Source: Parietaria judaica (Eukaryota > Streptophyta > Magnoliopsida > Rosales > Urticaceae). From it: a DNA stretch of 64,000 nt. Shown piece by piece: positions 21,140 to 33,110 of the stretch. The translations under genes were made by a program, and so were the position numbers. Each line of letters starts with the position of its first letter. Position 1 is the stretch's first letter. Below the pieces are notes generated by a model. The model was not told where the DNA came from, did not search any database, and saw nothing but the letters and a program-made list of their open reading frames with translations. The stretch spans positions 9,509,180 through 9,573,179 of the forward strand of contig OX940872.1 of the NCBI GenBank assembly GCA_954871525.1, read 5' to 3'.

Positions 21140-23863
21140 ATGTCGGATCGAGAATCTTCACCCGAACATGAAGAAACTAGGCTATCATCCGGTTAGTTCA
21201 TAATTATTTGCATTGATAATTGTTGTATTCGTCTAGTTTCTAAGATTGAGTTAATTATATTAGGCGAGGAAGAAACAAGACAAAGAAGAGATCTAAAAGC
21301 TCAAGGAAGAAGAAAAGTGACTCTATTAAAAAGAGTCACTCTATCAAAGCATAAGGGGGAAAAAATTCGTGTTAATTTTGATGAGAAAGAACAACCGGAA
21401 GATAAGGAAGGTGATCTTTTAGGTAGTTGGATTGGTGTGTGTGCTCGGGAATTCGCTCCAATAACTATAATCGATTGGAGAGATAAAAAACATGCTAAGG
21501 TGAAAGAACGGATATGGAATGAAATCGAGCAAGCATTCGTTGTTCCACCATGGTTCAAGGGAAAATGTTTGTCAAGTGCATCGAATGCGGCAAGACAATT
21601 CCGGTACGATCTCGGTACCCTATTCAAGAAAGATGGCACGGATAAAAAAATTTATAATCGACCGGATATTGTTGAGAAGTATTACACGAGCATCACGGCC
21701 GAAGTGTGGAAGGAGTTTGTGAATATTAGATTAAGCAAAAGGTTCGCTAAACTCTCGAAGCAAAATAAAGCTCATAGAGAGCAAGTAGAATACCTTGCAC
21801 ATACGGGCCGAAACGGATATCGGAAGATTGATCAAAAAATTGTAAGGGTTCTAATTTTGTATTTTTAATCTTACTTTATTGCCAAACATCGAATAACATG
21901 TTTATTTTGTTTCGTAGCATGCCGAAAGTGGAGAATGGGCCACCCATTCCACACTTTGGTGCGTCACGAGGAAGAACCCCGACGGTTCATTAAAGGACCC
22001 AACTTTGGAGCCAATAATTGAGAAAATAGTAAGTACTTAGTAGTTTTGATTCTTTTTATTTATATTAAATGAAGTTTGATTCTCTTATCATTGTTGTTTA
22101 ATTGTTAGGACGAATATGTCACGCAAGAAGAAAATGGCGAGTTGGAATCCGATGAGGAGGTCGACGTGTTGACAAGAGCGTTGGGAAAGAAAGACCATCC
22201 CGGACGGGTTCGGGGACAATCGAAATACGTCACAAAGCGAGCATATCACCGAGCATCCAACTCAATGCCGAATCCCGTCGTCAAAAACCTCCAAGCGCAA
22301 ATAGAAGAAATGAAAGCGGAAAATGCGGCGAAAGATGCGAAAATGGAAGAATGGAAGTCACAAATGGAAGCTTTCATGAAACAAACAATGTCTCGAAATT
22401 TTGAAGGGAGTAATGATGCTTGCTCCCATGGCGGCACTCCGGTTAGTCAACCTCTTGCTCCGGTAAGTTCGGCGAAAAAGACTAAGCCCGTACATGTCGA
22501 AAATGAAAGCGGTGTTGGCCAAAGGGGATCGAGGGATGTACGACCGGCGACGTCTCATCCAAGGACGCCGGTTTCCGGGGATGGTGGCGTCGGATGTCTT
22601 CTCTTCGACGATGCTTTTGAGGACCATGTCGCAACGGGGAGGGCATATAACCTTTGTAGCCCGAGCGAGGAACCTTTTCTCAATAATGAGTCCGCTTCGG
22701 CTTATACTTGGGTGTTAATTGAAGTGGTAACTTGTTCGGTCCGTCAATGGCCTCTCCAAAAGGAAACCCAATGTTTGGAATATCTCGATGACGCGGTCGG
22801 GCACATTGTGCCTTGGTTGACATCTTTAGTCAAGAAGGTTGGTTCCGAAGGCAGTCAAACTCTCAAATCCAAGCCAAAAGAGGTTGCCAAAATTGCGGAA
22901 GACGGAAAAAAGATTAAGTTGGCGTCCGTTGTCCCGGAATTGAGACCGTTGGCCGATTATGCCAACAATTACATGCTTGCAAAGGACATCATATTGAAAG
23001 TTAATGATACAACTTGGATAAGTTTCGATGATGTACGAGAGTTTCTATTGCTCGAGGACGTGTGTGTGCATTGGCTATCGTTTTGTCAAAGGTATGTTTT
23101 CTACTTTTCGCCTACTTATTTCCTAAAGATTTGAAAATATGGATAATTTGTTCTAGTTGTACTTATAGTATGTTAATTTGTATATATTTGTAGTTATTTA
23201 TTACAAACATACATGCTAAAAAGTGATAAGAAGGACTTGTACGGTTTCATTCCGCCGTATAACGATTTGAACTACAACCGTCACGCCGAAAAAGAAAGGA
23301 GGACAAACGAATTGAATGAGGACGTGGTTATTTGCTTCAACAATATAAAAAAATGCAAGAGAGACAAATTGTGGTTGATGCCATACAATAGTCACAATCA
23401 TTGGACTCTCCTCGTGTATAATCCTTGGCGCAATAGTGTGATCGTATTCGATTCACTTAAAAGTTCAAGAGGTTTGAATCCGCATTTAACCGAGTTTTTT
23501 GAAGAGTAAGTTCCTTTTTCAATATTGAATTATGTTATTTTATTATTGATGTTTCAAATAAAAAATTCCGTATATTTAACTTTTAACTTTTTTTGTAGGC
23601 TAGGGAAAAAGTTCAAGTTACACCATTCAACCGGCATGAATTTGCACTCGGCGGTGAAAGTGACGATTTCAAAAACATGTCCGAAACAACCGGGAAATCA
23701 CGAGTGCGGATATTTCGTCATGAGGTTCATGCACGACATCGTCTTCAAGGATACTTCGTATGTTGATAAAAAAAATATATATAGTTCAAAAGAGATAGAT
23801 TTTCTTAGAGTTAGATTAGGTTTATTATTTCTTCAAAAATATTCTAAGTATGATGAAGAATAG
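21140..23863 (+). CDS. TNPA-like (Transposase_24) protein fused to a Ulp1-type protease domain
   Basis: Model: join(21140..21191, 21264..21841, 21918..22028, 22109..23091, 23194..23505, 23599..23863), 2301 nt, 766 aa. Every intron is GT-AG and the frame closes without a stop. Residues about 165-300 match the plant Ptta/En-Spm Transposase_24 pattern (KQNKAHREQVEYLAHTGRN, then ALGKKDHPGRVRGQSKYVT). About 304-340 is a coiled coil (LQAQIEEMKAENAAKDAKME). The C-terminus is a Ulp1/C48 cysteine protease: His644 in NHW, Asp661 in VFDS, Gln709 and Cys715 in QPGNHECGYF, so the full catalytic set is present. In En/Spm, TNPA binds subterminal repeats; Ulp1 enzymes remove SUMO or ubiquitin-like tags. Joining the two suggests a DNA-bound deconjugating enzyme, which is inference. 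Unlike its neighbour TNP2 it carries no break. Start choice: first ATG after the TAA at 21125. Confidence 0.85.
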
Positions 23864-24099
23864 AATACATTCTTAGGTATATGGACACCGGTTCTATTTG
23901 TAATTATGAACGATACTTTTTGTAGGTACGGAAGTATATTTTGTATAAATCGGTTAGTTTTGTAATTTATTTTATAAAATATGTATTATTTACAGGGGAT
24001 ACAAAGCATCCGGGCGATATTTTCGCCCGGTTTTTTTAATTTTATATGGGCATATTCGACGACGCATGGAAAACCATCGTGGGAAGTGCAATATTTTGG

Positions 24100-24676
24100 C
24101 CATCGGGCTGCAAATAGCCGCGGCAAACATAAATGTGCCGCGGCGTGTTTTAATCCGACGACGCATCAAAGTGTCGTCGGAATGAAACCTGCCGCGGCGC
24201 ACAAAAACACGCCGCGGCGCACATTTTGCAGGGGAGATATTACGGTTCTGTGTGTCTAGTTAGCCGCGGCTAAGATAAATTAGCCGCGGCTGATTATGTT
24301 CCGACGACACTTACGATGTGTCGTTGGACAATGTTCGCCACGGCGCGTTTATATTAGCCGCGGCGAACTATATTAATTATATCGGTTTTGTGTGAATAAT
24401 TGCCGCGGCCAAGCTAAATTCGCCGCGGCTGATTATGTTCCGACGATACTTACTATGTGTCGTTGGACAAAGTTCGCCGCGGCGCGTTTTTATTCGCCGC
24501 GGCAGACTATCGATTCGACGACACTTAACAAGTGTCGTCGGACCCCTATTTCGACGACGTAAGTTTTTCCATCGTCGGATATCCAACGACGGTGGATCCG
24601 ACGACACATAATAAGTGTAGTCGGATCTTCCGACTACACTTTTTAAGTGTAGTCGTATCCCTTATTTGTAGTAGTG
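24100..24676. repeat. Right subterminal repeats of the CACTA element
   Basis: Dense GCCGCGGC and TCCGACGACAC/GTGTCGTCGGA motifs, mirroring the left side, ending in inverted copies of CCGACTACACTT and the terminal TTTGTAGTAGTG. Some palindromes carry single-base decay (GCCACGGC near 24338). Confidence 0.88.
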
Positions 24677-24679
24677 ACA

Positions 24680-25960
24680 ATCTTTACTAATTAAATAAGC
24701 ATAAAAAATTTACGTAAAGACCCTTTTTCTTCCAAAGATTTGATCTATAATTTATGTTTCGTAATAATAAATAATATATTTATACAGTAGTAATCTATAC
24801 CTATGTATATATATATAACAAATAAGCCAATAACAAAAAATAAAATTATAAACAAAAGCCATAAGGAGAGAGAAAGGAGAGTGGGAGTGGGCCCTACCCT
24901 TATATGTATGTTTTATTCCAAGACATTAGCGTTTGCGTTTGGAAGCGTTTTTTATTTTTGTTTTGTGTTTGCATTTTTATTTTTGTTAAACTATTTTATA
25001 ATTACGTTTTGAAAATGTGATCCGTTAAAATTTTGTTGCACTGTTGTTTGAAAAGAAAAAGGAAAAATGTGTTTGGTTTAATTTTTTTAGAAAATAAATG
25101 CTTATAAAGATAAATAAAAATATGTGCGGTGTTATTTTTTATAGAGTGTACTTAAATGAAATGAATTCAAATCAATTTTATTTCTTTGTGGCAAAAGTTC
25201 TTACACCAAAAAATATCCTAATAAAAGCTCTAAATTTGATTTTATCATTGCAGAAATTTTCAAAAAAGTCCAACAATAATTTTCAAATCTCTTATGGCAA
25301 ATTACTTTTTTAGTTTTTTTAACCTTTTACCACAACAAAATATTTAATATATATCGCATATAATGGCACACTTGTGGTACTTTTCCCACAAATATTTTTT
25401 TTCTTGTAATAAAATGACGTACGTAAAATGTAAAGTGAGGAGAGAAAATAAAAACACAAAATGAAAACACCTTTTTTTTGTTTTTATCTTTGCATGTAAA
25501 GTGGTAGAAATAAACAAATGCTTTTAGAAAATATTTTATCAAAATATTAAGCAATTACCTTTTTATCACTTTTTTTATTAAATATTTTGACAAAAATAAA
25601 AATCTGTTTTGGAAATGTCTTCCAAACGCAACTTTCTATATATGTATCGGACTTCTCTATAAATTAATTTAAGTTGTTACCTTTTTAATTATTTTTTTTA
25701 CTATCTAAGTCATCACAATATATGACCCAAAAAGAAAAATTAATTATCTAAATAAATAATTTGAGCGAAATTTGGAAAACAAAAAAAAATAAAATTGTAC
25801 GGAGTATACGTAAATGAAGAATGAAAATGATGTAATGAATTGTATAAGAAATTTTAATAAATCTGGATGCTAGGAGGAAACAATATTACAAAACTAAAAA
25901 GCAGACTAGAATAGTTAGAATTTTAATTTTACGTGGCTTAAATGGTGTAACTTTTTTATT
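24680..25960. other. AT-rich intergenic DNA
   Basis: No gene or element recognised. Open frames here are short, hydrophobic and of biased composition (Phe, Lys, Ile), as expected from AT-rich DNA. Confidence 0.5.
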
Positions 25961-25968
25961 GTTTTGAT

Positions 25969-27032
25969 CAAGGATTTGAATGCCGTTTTTGCCAATAAAT
26001 CGTTTGCCGTTATTGACGGAGTAATCGTTTGCCGATGGATTTATCGTTTGATGGAAAACTTATAAAATATTTTCATATATATATTTTCATTCATAAAATA
26101 TTTTCATAACATAAAATACTAAATATATATTTTCCTCAATAAATGAAATACGGCAAATTACAAAACAAATTATGTCAGAATCACAGTATTTGAATTATAT
26201 ACAATGTTACAAAATAAAGTTACATAAAAAAACGAAGAAATAGCTAAATTTAACCAATTTTAAAAAAAATTACTTTTGCCGCAATAAGGTTGCAATTAGA
26301 GAAAACGTCCATTTAAAAATAATTATGTCAACCTCACATTTTATAAGTTATATAAAATGTTATAAAATGATTTTACATAAAAAAGATAGACTAACTAGCT
26401 TAACTTAACTAATTTCTAAAATATGTACTTTTGCCGCAATAAGGTCATAATTCAGAAAGACATCAAATTACAAAAATAATTATGTCAAACAAACAGTTTC
26501 CTAATTATATACAATGTTACAAAATGAAATTACAGAAAAAATTAAAATATATTTCAAATTCACTATTTTTAGGAAAATGGGTACTTTTGTCGCAATTAGA
26601 AACAATTTGCATAAATCCTTAAATATAACCCAAATCTACAAAAAATTTAATAAAAATCACACATACCATCTTGATTCATCTATATTCTATCATATACTTA
26701 AAAAAAATCAATTTTAACTGCAACATTTGATTCAAAACGTAAAATGTACAATTAAACTAATATGAAACTCAAAGTTTAACTTTCGAAATTAAAAAAGTTG
26801 GAACTTCTGCCGCAAAAAAGAGAAATTTATACCAGGGTTGACTTATTGTTTTTGACTGAGAAGTAGCTTGCTTTTCGAGAAAATACACTTGATAAGTTTG
26901 AGAGATAAGTGACTTGCTTTTCGAATCGAAAAATCGCGATAAGTATAAAAATATAATTATTAGAGGAGATAAGTTATCGAGAAGTGGTTTTCAGCGATTA
27001 ATCGCTCGAATATCTCGAAAATCGAATCATTG
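25969..27032 (+). mobile_element. Non-autonomous hAT element, copy A, with 8-bp TSD
   Basis: Starts CAAGGATTTGAATGCCG and ends CGAATCATTG, giving short imperfect inverted termini (CAAGGATT versus CAATGATT). The 8-bp duplication GTTTTGAT flanks it at 25961-25968 and 27033-27040, as for hAT elements. Subterminal DNA is full of CGATAA/TTATCG and GCCG motifs. The 1064-bp body has no transposase. It includes at least four spaced copies of a segment with the words TTTTGCCGCAATAAGG and ACAATGTTACAAAAT. Its sister copy is at 37193-38475 in the opposite orientation. Confidence 0.9.
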
Positions 27033-27040
27033 GTTTTGAT

Positions 27041-27898
27041 TACACATATATACTTCAATATAAAAAGAAAAATGCTAATTCAAACTTTACAAATACAGGA
27101 ATCATCCAGAATTATTATTGCTTTTCATATTTGAGCTTGATGTAGTTCCGCCAGTGATCGAAACCTTACTGAGTGTTAATTGGAAAGTTGCTGCCAGAAA
27201 TAGAAATCAATTTTAACAACTATAAAATGAATAATAAATATGTTGAAAATAAGAAGAAATAAAAAGTTTATATATATACAATTAGTTATATATGTGTATA
27301 TATAGAATTCCTTCTGACTTGCAGAGAAGGACATATCAAATCCTTACCAGTGTTAGACGAAGTTATCATCGATCAAAGGCATCACCAACGGCCGCTATAA
27401 AAAATAAAAAAAAAAGTAAAAAAAAAAGAGAGAAAAAGTTACATACCACAGTATAAAATTCATGAATGTATGTCCTTATATACGTATCCAATAATTTTCA
27501 CTTTTTAAAGGGTGACATTTTTTATTCCAATTGTATTTCATAATTAATAAGACATACGAAAAGAGAGATTAACAAAAAAAAAAAGCTCTTAATAATTTTT
27601 GTAAGCTATTTCATATTCATTTCAAAATTAAAAATCGTAAAATTTATTACTAATTACTGGTAAACGTCCACATAAACTAAATCATAAAAGAGGAGTCTAT
27701 TTCCGCTATTTCTAGAAAGGTGGAGGCCAAACCGTCACATAATACCCTCTTGGTTGAATTTTCTGTTAATGTATGTTAGTCAAAATAATTTAAGAAGCTC
27801 ATAATTAACCAAAATTCTATCACTTATTGAACCAAAATTTTCTCAATAATCCTGCAAAAATCCTGTGCAACTCTTAATTAACCAAAGAGAGCTTCTTT
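27041..27898. other. 3' flank of the WAT1-related gene
   Basis: AT-rich sequence downstream of the minus-strand gene. No further exon or element recognised; the polyadenylation region must lie here but no single signal stands out. Confidence 0.4.
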
Positions 27899-30800
27899 CT
27901 AGGTTTGTGAGGCCCTGTTGTCCCTGGAGACTTGATGACGTACATTGATTTGTACACTCTGTATCTGATCATCATCACCATGTTGATGCTGTTTGAGATC
28001 CGCTAGGTCTTGAGCTTTGCCCCATATCACCACATATAACCCGAGCACCACACCAATAGCACCTATCATGCTTTGACAAGAAAAATATTGTAAATTACAT
28101 TGAACACCAATTATATTTTTATTTAAATATAGAGGGTAATTTGCTTTTTTGAACTATTAATTCTCATTTTTGGTAAAACTATACCCTCAAGTTTTAAAAA
28201 CAATTATAATATACCCTTAAAGTTTATTTTAGTTTTTTTTTTTTTTTAATATAACCTCTAATAAATTTAGTTTTCAAAAACTCAAAATTACCCTTTATAA
28301 ACAATTTTTGATATATTTCCTCTAGTTTCATATTTCACCAAAATATACCTTCGATTTAGAGTTTTATTTTTTGAATTGTTTATATAATTGATTAATAATA
28401 TAAGAAGATGAAAAGTAAAATCAAATCATACAATATAAGAGTATATATTACTTGTTTTTTAAACTTAAGGGTACATTTCTGCCAAAAATAAAAGCTAAAG
28501 GTACAATAAAAGCAAATTTCCCATATATATATATATATAGTCCATTTTATATTGGTTTGCATATTTTAATTTATTGTTAACATATCATTAATCACGCAAA
28601 CTTATAACTAGGAGTCTTTAACAGTTTAGTCCGTAAGTGTATGTCTCATTGTTTTTACCGACGCTATCTTAGAATAATCTTCGAAAACACCTATGACTAA
28701 AAGCAAGGGCGGAAGTACAGCCATCCAAAACGGTTTTGTAGTCCCCTCGTTTTCAATCTTCTATTTTTTTTTTAAAATTTTACACTAAATTTTTCATATT
28801 TTTAACTAATTATACTTACTCAGCTTCTCCAACTCATGATCCTAGTCCTTCTAAAATTTATATTTTGAGTCTGCCTCAGCAATTGTATTTTACGTGTAAA
28901 TATTTAATAACATTGTTTTTGCTTAACATATTGATTAAGCTTAGGAAAATATAGTAGGATTAATTACCTTCCAAGATAAATATTCTGATGCAAAAACACA
29001 ATTGCTATAATGGTGGCAACCATAGTGCTGAGAGGAGTGAACATCACAGCAAAGACCGGACCAGTTTGTGATATGCACCAAACTTGAATGAAAAACGACA
29101 ACGCTTCACCGATTGCCTGCCCATATATATTATCAGCGCACAAAGAATTATGTAAATAAATTGCAACCAAAATTTAACACTATACTTAATCATTTATAAG
29201 CATTTCAGGCATCACAATAACAATTTGTGTAACTATATTTGTTTAATTAAGACTTAATTAATGTATAATTTTCTTTAGAAAAAAGAAAATTTATTATTGG
29301 AAACTATATAAGTGTAGTGAGTTTTGGCCCGGCCAAGTCTGGTTTGGTTTGGTTGCGGTCCGATAACCAAGAACCATGCCCAGTCTTTCAAAAGCTGGAT
29401 TGATCCGGCGGTTATGTATTCCGTCTGTCCGAATTTTGTATTTTGTATTTATTTATTTTATAAATAATATACTAAAGTCTAGTTTTTTTATTTTTTATTT
29501 ATATATATATCTTTAACTTAAACATTATTTTAAAATAATACTTTGATTAGTATTGATTTGAAGGTATTAGTTTACTCATAAATAGCTTATTTAAAAACAG
29601 ACTTTTCCAAAATCGAGATTGGATTTGGTAGGCCCAAAAAAGCGAAAAAGCTTAGAGAATGCCCGTATAAGGTTACGGTTTTACCCTAATAAATTAAATA
29701 ATGACTTACAGCAACCAATGCACTCCCAACTTGAAGAGACGAGTGAAGAAGCCACGCTTGAAAGTCGCGAACGAAGATCAAAGTAACTAAGAATGATTGT
29801 ATGCTCGAGAAGAAAAACATCCAAAATGTTGTGTATAAATGCTCAGGACATGCCTTTGTAATAGGGACCTGAAAATTTTCAAGTAATTGAAAGCATAGAA
29901 TTATATAAAGAAACTATTGATTGCACTATCATTAAGAGAGCATATTAATTAACCTACCGAAACTGTAATCTTAATAATATATAGAAATTTTTTATATGCA
30001 AGAACATACTTTTTATTTTTAAACATAGCATAAACATACTCTCTAAGTGAATTTGACAATATTACCTTCTATTTTTCTAACTCTCAATTAATATTTTTTT
30101 TAAAATAAAACTAGACGTATATAAGAATAAAATTATAAATATTAATTGGAAATTCTAGATTTTTAGAAAATAACATATTGAAAGGGTATAAAAATTAAAG
30201 TAAAGTAAACTTTAAATGTATATTTTAGATGTTTTTAAAAAATAAAGGTATATTTTTTTGCAGAAAGTAAGAATAAAGGGTGTAATATCCACACACAAAA
30301 AAAAAAAAAAAAAACACTCAGTCACCGCAAAACTTTAAAATGGGTCGGGTAAAGAAAAATCGGATTTGGGCAACAAACTGAAACACTTATAATATATATA
30401 TATATACTGTAGATATAATTGAATTTGACAAGAAATTGACGTGTAATACCTGCATAACAATCCAGAAGGAATTGCAGCAACAGTTTAGGAAGAGAAATAG
30501 ACAACCCAACGGCAAATTCTCAGTGTGTTTTGAGTTGTTCAAGATCGTTCCGGCAGCAACTTTTGTGCGTTCAAATAACTCCGGTCCCTTAAACAACGCC
30601 ATACAAACGCCTCCACCGATGCATATGATCGTCCCAATTATTTTTGCCATGCTTCTAAAGTTTCTTGGGTTTATTTTCTCCATGCTGCAATATGACTCTG
30701 ATAAATAAATACTATTTGGTTCATAGTAGATGTGTTTTGTATCTTACAAAATCTAAAATTACATAACGTATTTTAGTAAAACGTGATGTATATTAAAGAA

Positions 30801-32966
30801 AAATATTTATTTCTAGATTCATATTGTTGAAAGACTTCAAAATTAACTATGCAATATTAGTTTTTAATTTCTTGCGATAACTCGATTACTTATAAAATGC
30901 TATGCTTTTTATTTTTTATTGATAGTATAGCTTGATTGGGGTCATCGATCTTTTGTATTAATTTGAAAAGTTTCTATGTATATGTATAAGATCTTAATTA
31001 ATTTTTTAGGGATAATAGCTACAAAAGTATCAAATATTTTCCATTATCGCGGCGCAAGTTTTCCAATTTTTGCCGACAAAAGTACTCAATCTATTTTTCT
31101 TAGTGAACATTTCCAATGTCGTTATCGAATTCCATTACTATTGTTAACAAAAAGCATTAGGATTGGCTTAAATACTTTAGTTTTTTTTAAGTTACTATAA
31201 TGTGTTAACAATATTGATGAAATTTATTAGTAAATGAAAAATGATGACATTGGTAACTTTCACCCAGGCAATGGGTTCTCTTGCCGCTATAATATGATAA
31301 GATGGTAAGTTTTAGCGCAGTAAAAAAGACCGGGAACATTTTTCCGGTAATATATGATACCAATGAGAACTTCCATCTTGAAAAAATAAGGAACCCAAAA
31401 TATTATGAATTTTAATTAGATACTAAATGAAAGAATTTAGTGGTATTAATTTACCCAACACATGCAGCCATGACAAAAGTGATTGCGGGGATCAGATTGA
31501 GCATTGCAGTTGCTATTGTTGGTGACGACAAACTCAAGCCCACAAAATACGTATTGTTATTGGCCGTTACTCTGCAATATAAATAAACCTTGTGAAATAT
31601 CTATATCGGCAAAAATATTAGAAAGGCATGTTAAAGTACAAGTACACTACGGCAAAATATATTCTTAATTTTGTCAACAGTTTAAAAAGTACCAAAAACA
31701 TATCAATTAAGTAATTAGGATCTACACTTAATTTTGACAACGCTAAAAATGCACTCGTGAAATTAGAAGAAACTGAATGTGTAGCAACTTTCATCAAATA
31801 TCCGCTCACGCATAAGTAGATGCTAATTAAAATTATATATAGAGGTTGAAAACAAAGATAAAGTGATATTAACATGTTTAATAATTTTTTTTAGAGAAAT
31901 ACCCAATTATAGAGGTCAAAAGTATCAAAGAGAAGCTCTTCAATCCAAATGAAGCATTGTCCGGACTTCTCCTGCAGTATATATGAACAAACATATAAGA
32001 ATTATCCAAAGTACCACTGGTAAAAATAGAGGAAGACCTGAATTCCGGTTCGAATCATGTTCATCATATAAGAACGACGTAGATTTATCGTCAAAATGTA
32101 TCCGAAACGTTAAAGAATATAAACGTCCACCACAGTTAGTATTCCAGCGACGCCCACCATATTACGAAACAAATACTTCGGTAAATAAGCCCCCACTTGA
32201 CCCGGACCCAACATTAAGATCAAAGAGTGGCGGAACGAGGGGGGTGGGCAGGGGTGTTCAAACCCCCCCCCCCCCCCCCCCCCCCAACTTCTTCTTTTTT
32301 GTACTGTTTTACCTTAATTTTATTTTTTTATTATTATTTTACCCTTAAATTTCTCTAAAATTTAATTTTAGCCACCCCGAGTATAATTTCTGGTTCCGCC
32401 ATTGGATCAGAGTACACTTTTTTTCGTTAAAAATTTGACGGTAAAAGTCTTTCCTTCCTCGGCTAGTTACTAACTCATAGACTTCAAAATAAAAGATCCA
32501 GTCAATAATAAATGGTGACAACTAACGTAACAAAGATACAATAAATAGTTCGACAGAACAACAAAATAAGACATGGAAGTTATATGGGAAAGATTCTCCA
32601 AGCTGTCACGTGCGAAGCTCGTCATGATCCCACGTCGGTTAACTAGCCGATATTAAAATAAATAGAACGATAAATCGGATTTCCGTTTCTGGGTCTCGTA
32701 TAAACAAGGCTACGCTTAATGTAACATAGAACGAAACGACAACAATAACGGACATAGGGGAGAGAGATGAGAGAGAGCGGGTACCATCTCGAGAAAAAAG
32801 CTAAAGGAGCCATGATAATGGTGGCAACAGTTTGGCGATAGACGACGAAGACTAAAGGGCTCAATCCCTGAGACAAAGCGGCTTTGCTGAAAAGAGTGAC
32901 GCTTGCTGTGATGCATTGCATCGCAACCATCGCTATCACATTCTTCTGCCCGTTAAAACCCGCCAT
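27899..32966 (-). CDS. WAT1-related / UMAMIT-family transporter, seven exons, intact
   Basis: Model: complement(join(27899..28070, 28968..29116, 29710..29868, 30450..30684, 31455..31571, 31903..31971, 32785..32966)), 1083 nt, 360 aa. All introns are GT-AG and the phases agree. Two EamA repeats of about five helices each are expected. Recognisable motifs are FVVYRQTVATIIMAPLAFF (exon 1), FGLKSFSLILLTSI (exon 2), the loop ATAMLNLIPAITFVMA (exon 3), KIIGTIICIGGGVCMALFKG (exon 4), VFAVMFTPLSTMVA (exon 6) and IGVVLGLYVVIWGKAQD (exon 7). These are hallmarks of plant nodulin-MtN21/WAT1 proteins, which export amino acids or affect auxin transport at the plasma membrane or vacuole. Substrate cannot be read. 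Length is normal for the family. An upstream in-frame ATG at 33038 would add 24 unrelated residues; the 32966 start matches the family. Introns 1 and 6 carry transposons. Confidence 0.93.
28134..28522. mobile_element. Foldback MITE in intron 6 of the WAT1-related gene
   Basis: The left end (GGGTAATTTGCTTTTTTGAA) and right end (reverse complement GGGAAATTTGCTTTTATTGT) are imperfect inverted repeats that extend about 70 bp, including a TTTTTGG(T/C)A and ACCCT(C/T)AAGTTT block. No clear target duplication, because the right flank is (TA)n. Non-coding. Confidence 0.65.
31008..31330. mobile_element. Decayed MITE-like segment in intron 3
   Basis: Starts AGGGATAATAGCTACAAAAG and contains GCGGCGCAAG and TTGCCGCTATAATATGATAA, which recall the GGGATAATAGCGGC termini of the foldback elements near 1.4 and 2.8 kb. 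A similar vocabulary occurs at 34427-34770. The arms are too diverged to set borders. Confidence 0.35.
32226..32404. mobile_element. Short hAT-like MITE with a 23-nt C tract, in intron 1
   Basis: Ends AGTGGCGGAACGAG and (reverse complement) CAATGGCGGAACCAG, flanked by GATCAAAG (32218-32225) and GATCAGAG (32405-32412), an 8-bp duplication with one mismatch. The termini match the 512-bp element at 35969. An uninterrupted run of C occupies 32263-32285. Confidence 0.65.
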
Positions 32967-33100
32967 AACTTGACCGAGAGGGAGTCTAGGACCTCGGCCA
33001 CAGGGGGAAGGAAGTATCGGATAAACGCTTTCGAGCAAGCCGGGACTTCAGAGGTTAAGAACCGGGAAGAAGAAGTAGAAGAGTACTACTGGAAGAACTG

Positions 33101-33110
33101 GAATTTATAG
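33101..33110 (-). promoter_or_regulatory. TATA box of the WAT1-related gene
   Basis: CTATAAATTC on the minus strand, 135 bp upstream of the ATG at 32966, with a pyrimidine-rich leader on the minus strand between them. This fits a plant TATA box with a leader of about 100 nt. Confidence 0.6.

Larger units (their letters stand above)
14500..24676 (+). mobile_element. CACTA (En/Spm-like) DNA transposon, 10.2 kb, intact ends
   Basis: The left end is CACTACTACAAATATGAGAT and the right end is the reverse complement of CACTACTACAAATAAGGGAT. Both are flanked by a 3-bp target duplication ACA (14497-14499 and 24677-24679), which is diagnostic of CACTA elements. Subterminal regions are packed with the palindrome GCCGCGGC and with GACGACAC/GTGTCGTC repeats, the kind of motif bound by TNPA-like proteins. 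Inside, all on the plus strand, are a small unknown gene (15567), a TNP2-type transposase (16820-19391, broken) and a TNPA-like/Ulp1 gene (21140-23863, open). Two further arrays of the subterminal-type repeats separate these genes. Confidence 0.95.

Noticed and set aside
32030..32110. GGTTCGAATC box near 32047, possible tRNA or SINE
   Set aside because: Matches a Pol III B box but no A box at the right distance, no cloverleaf and no poly-A tail; probably chance inside intron 1.
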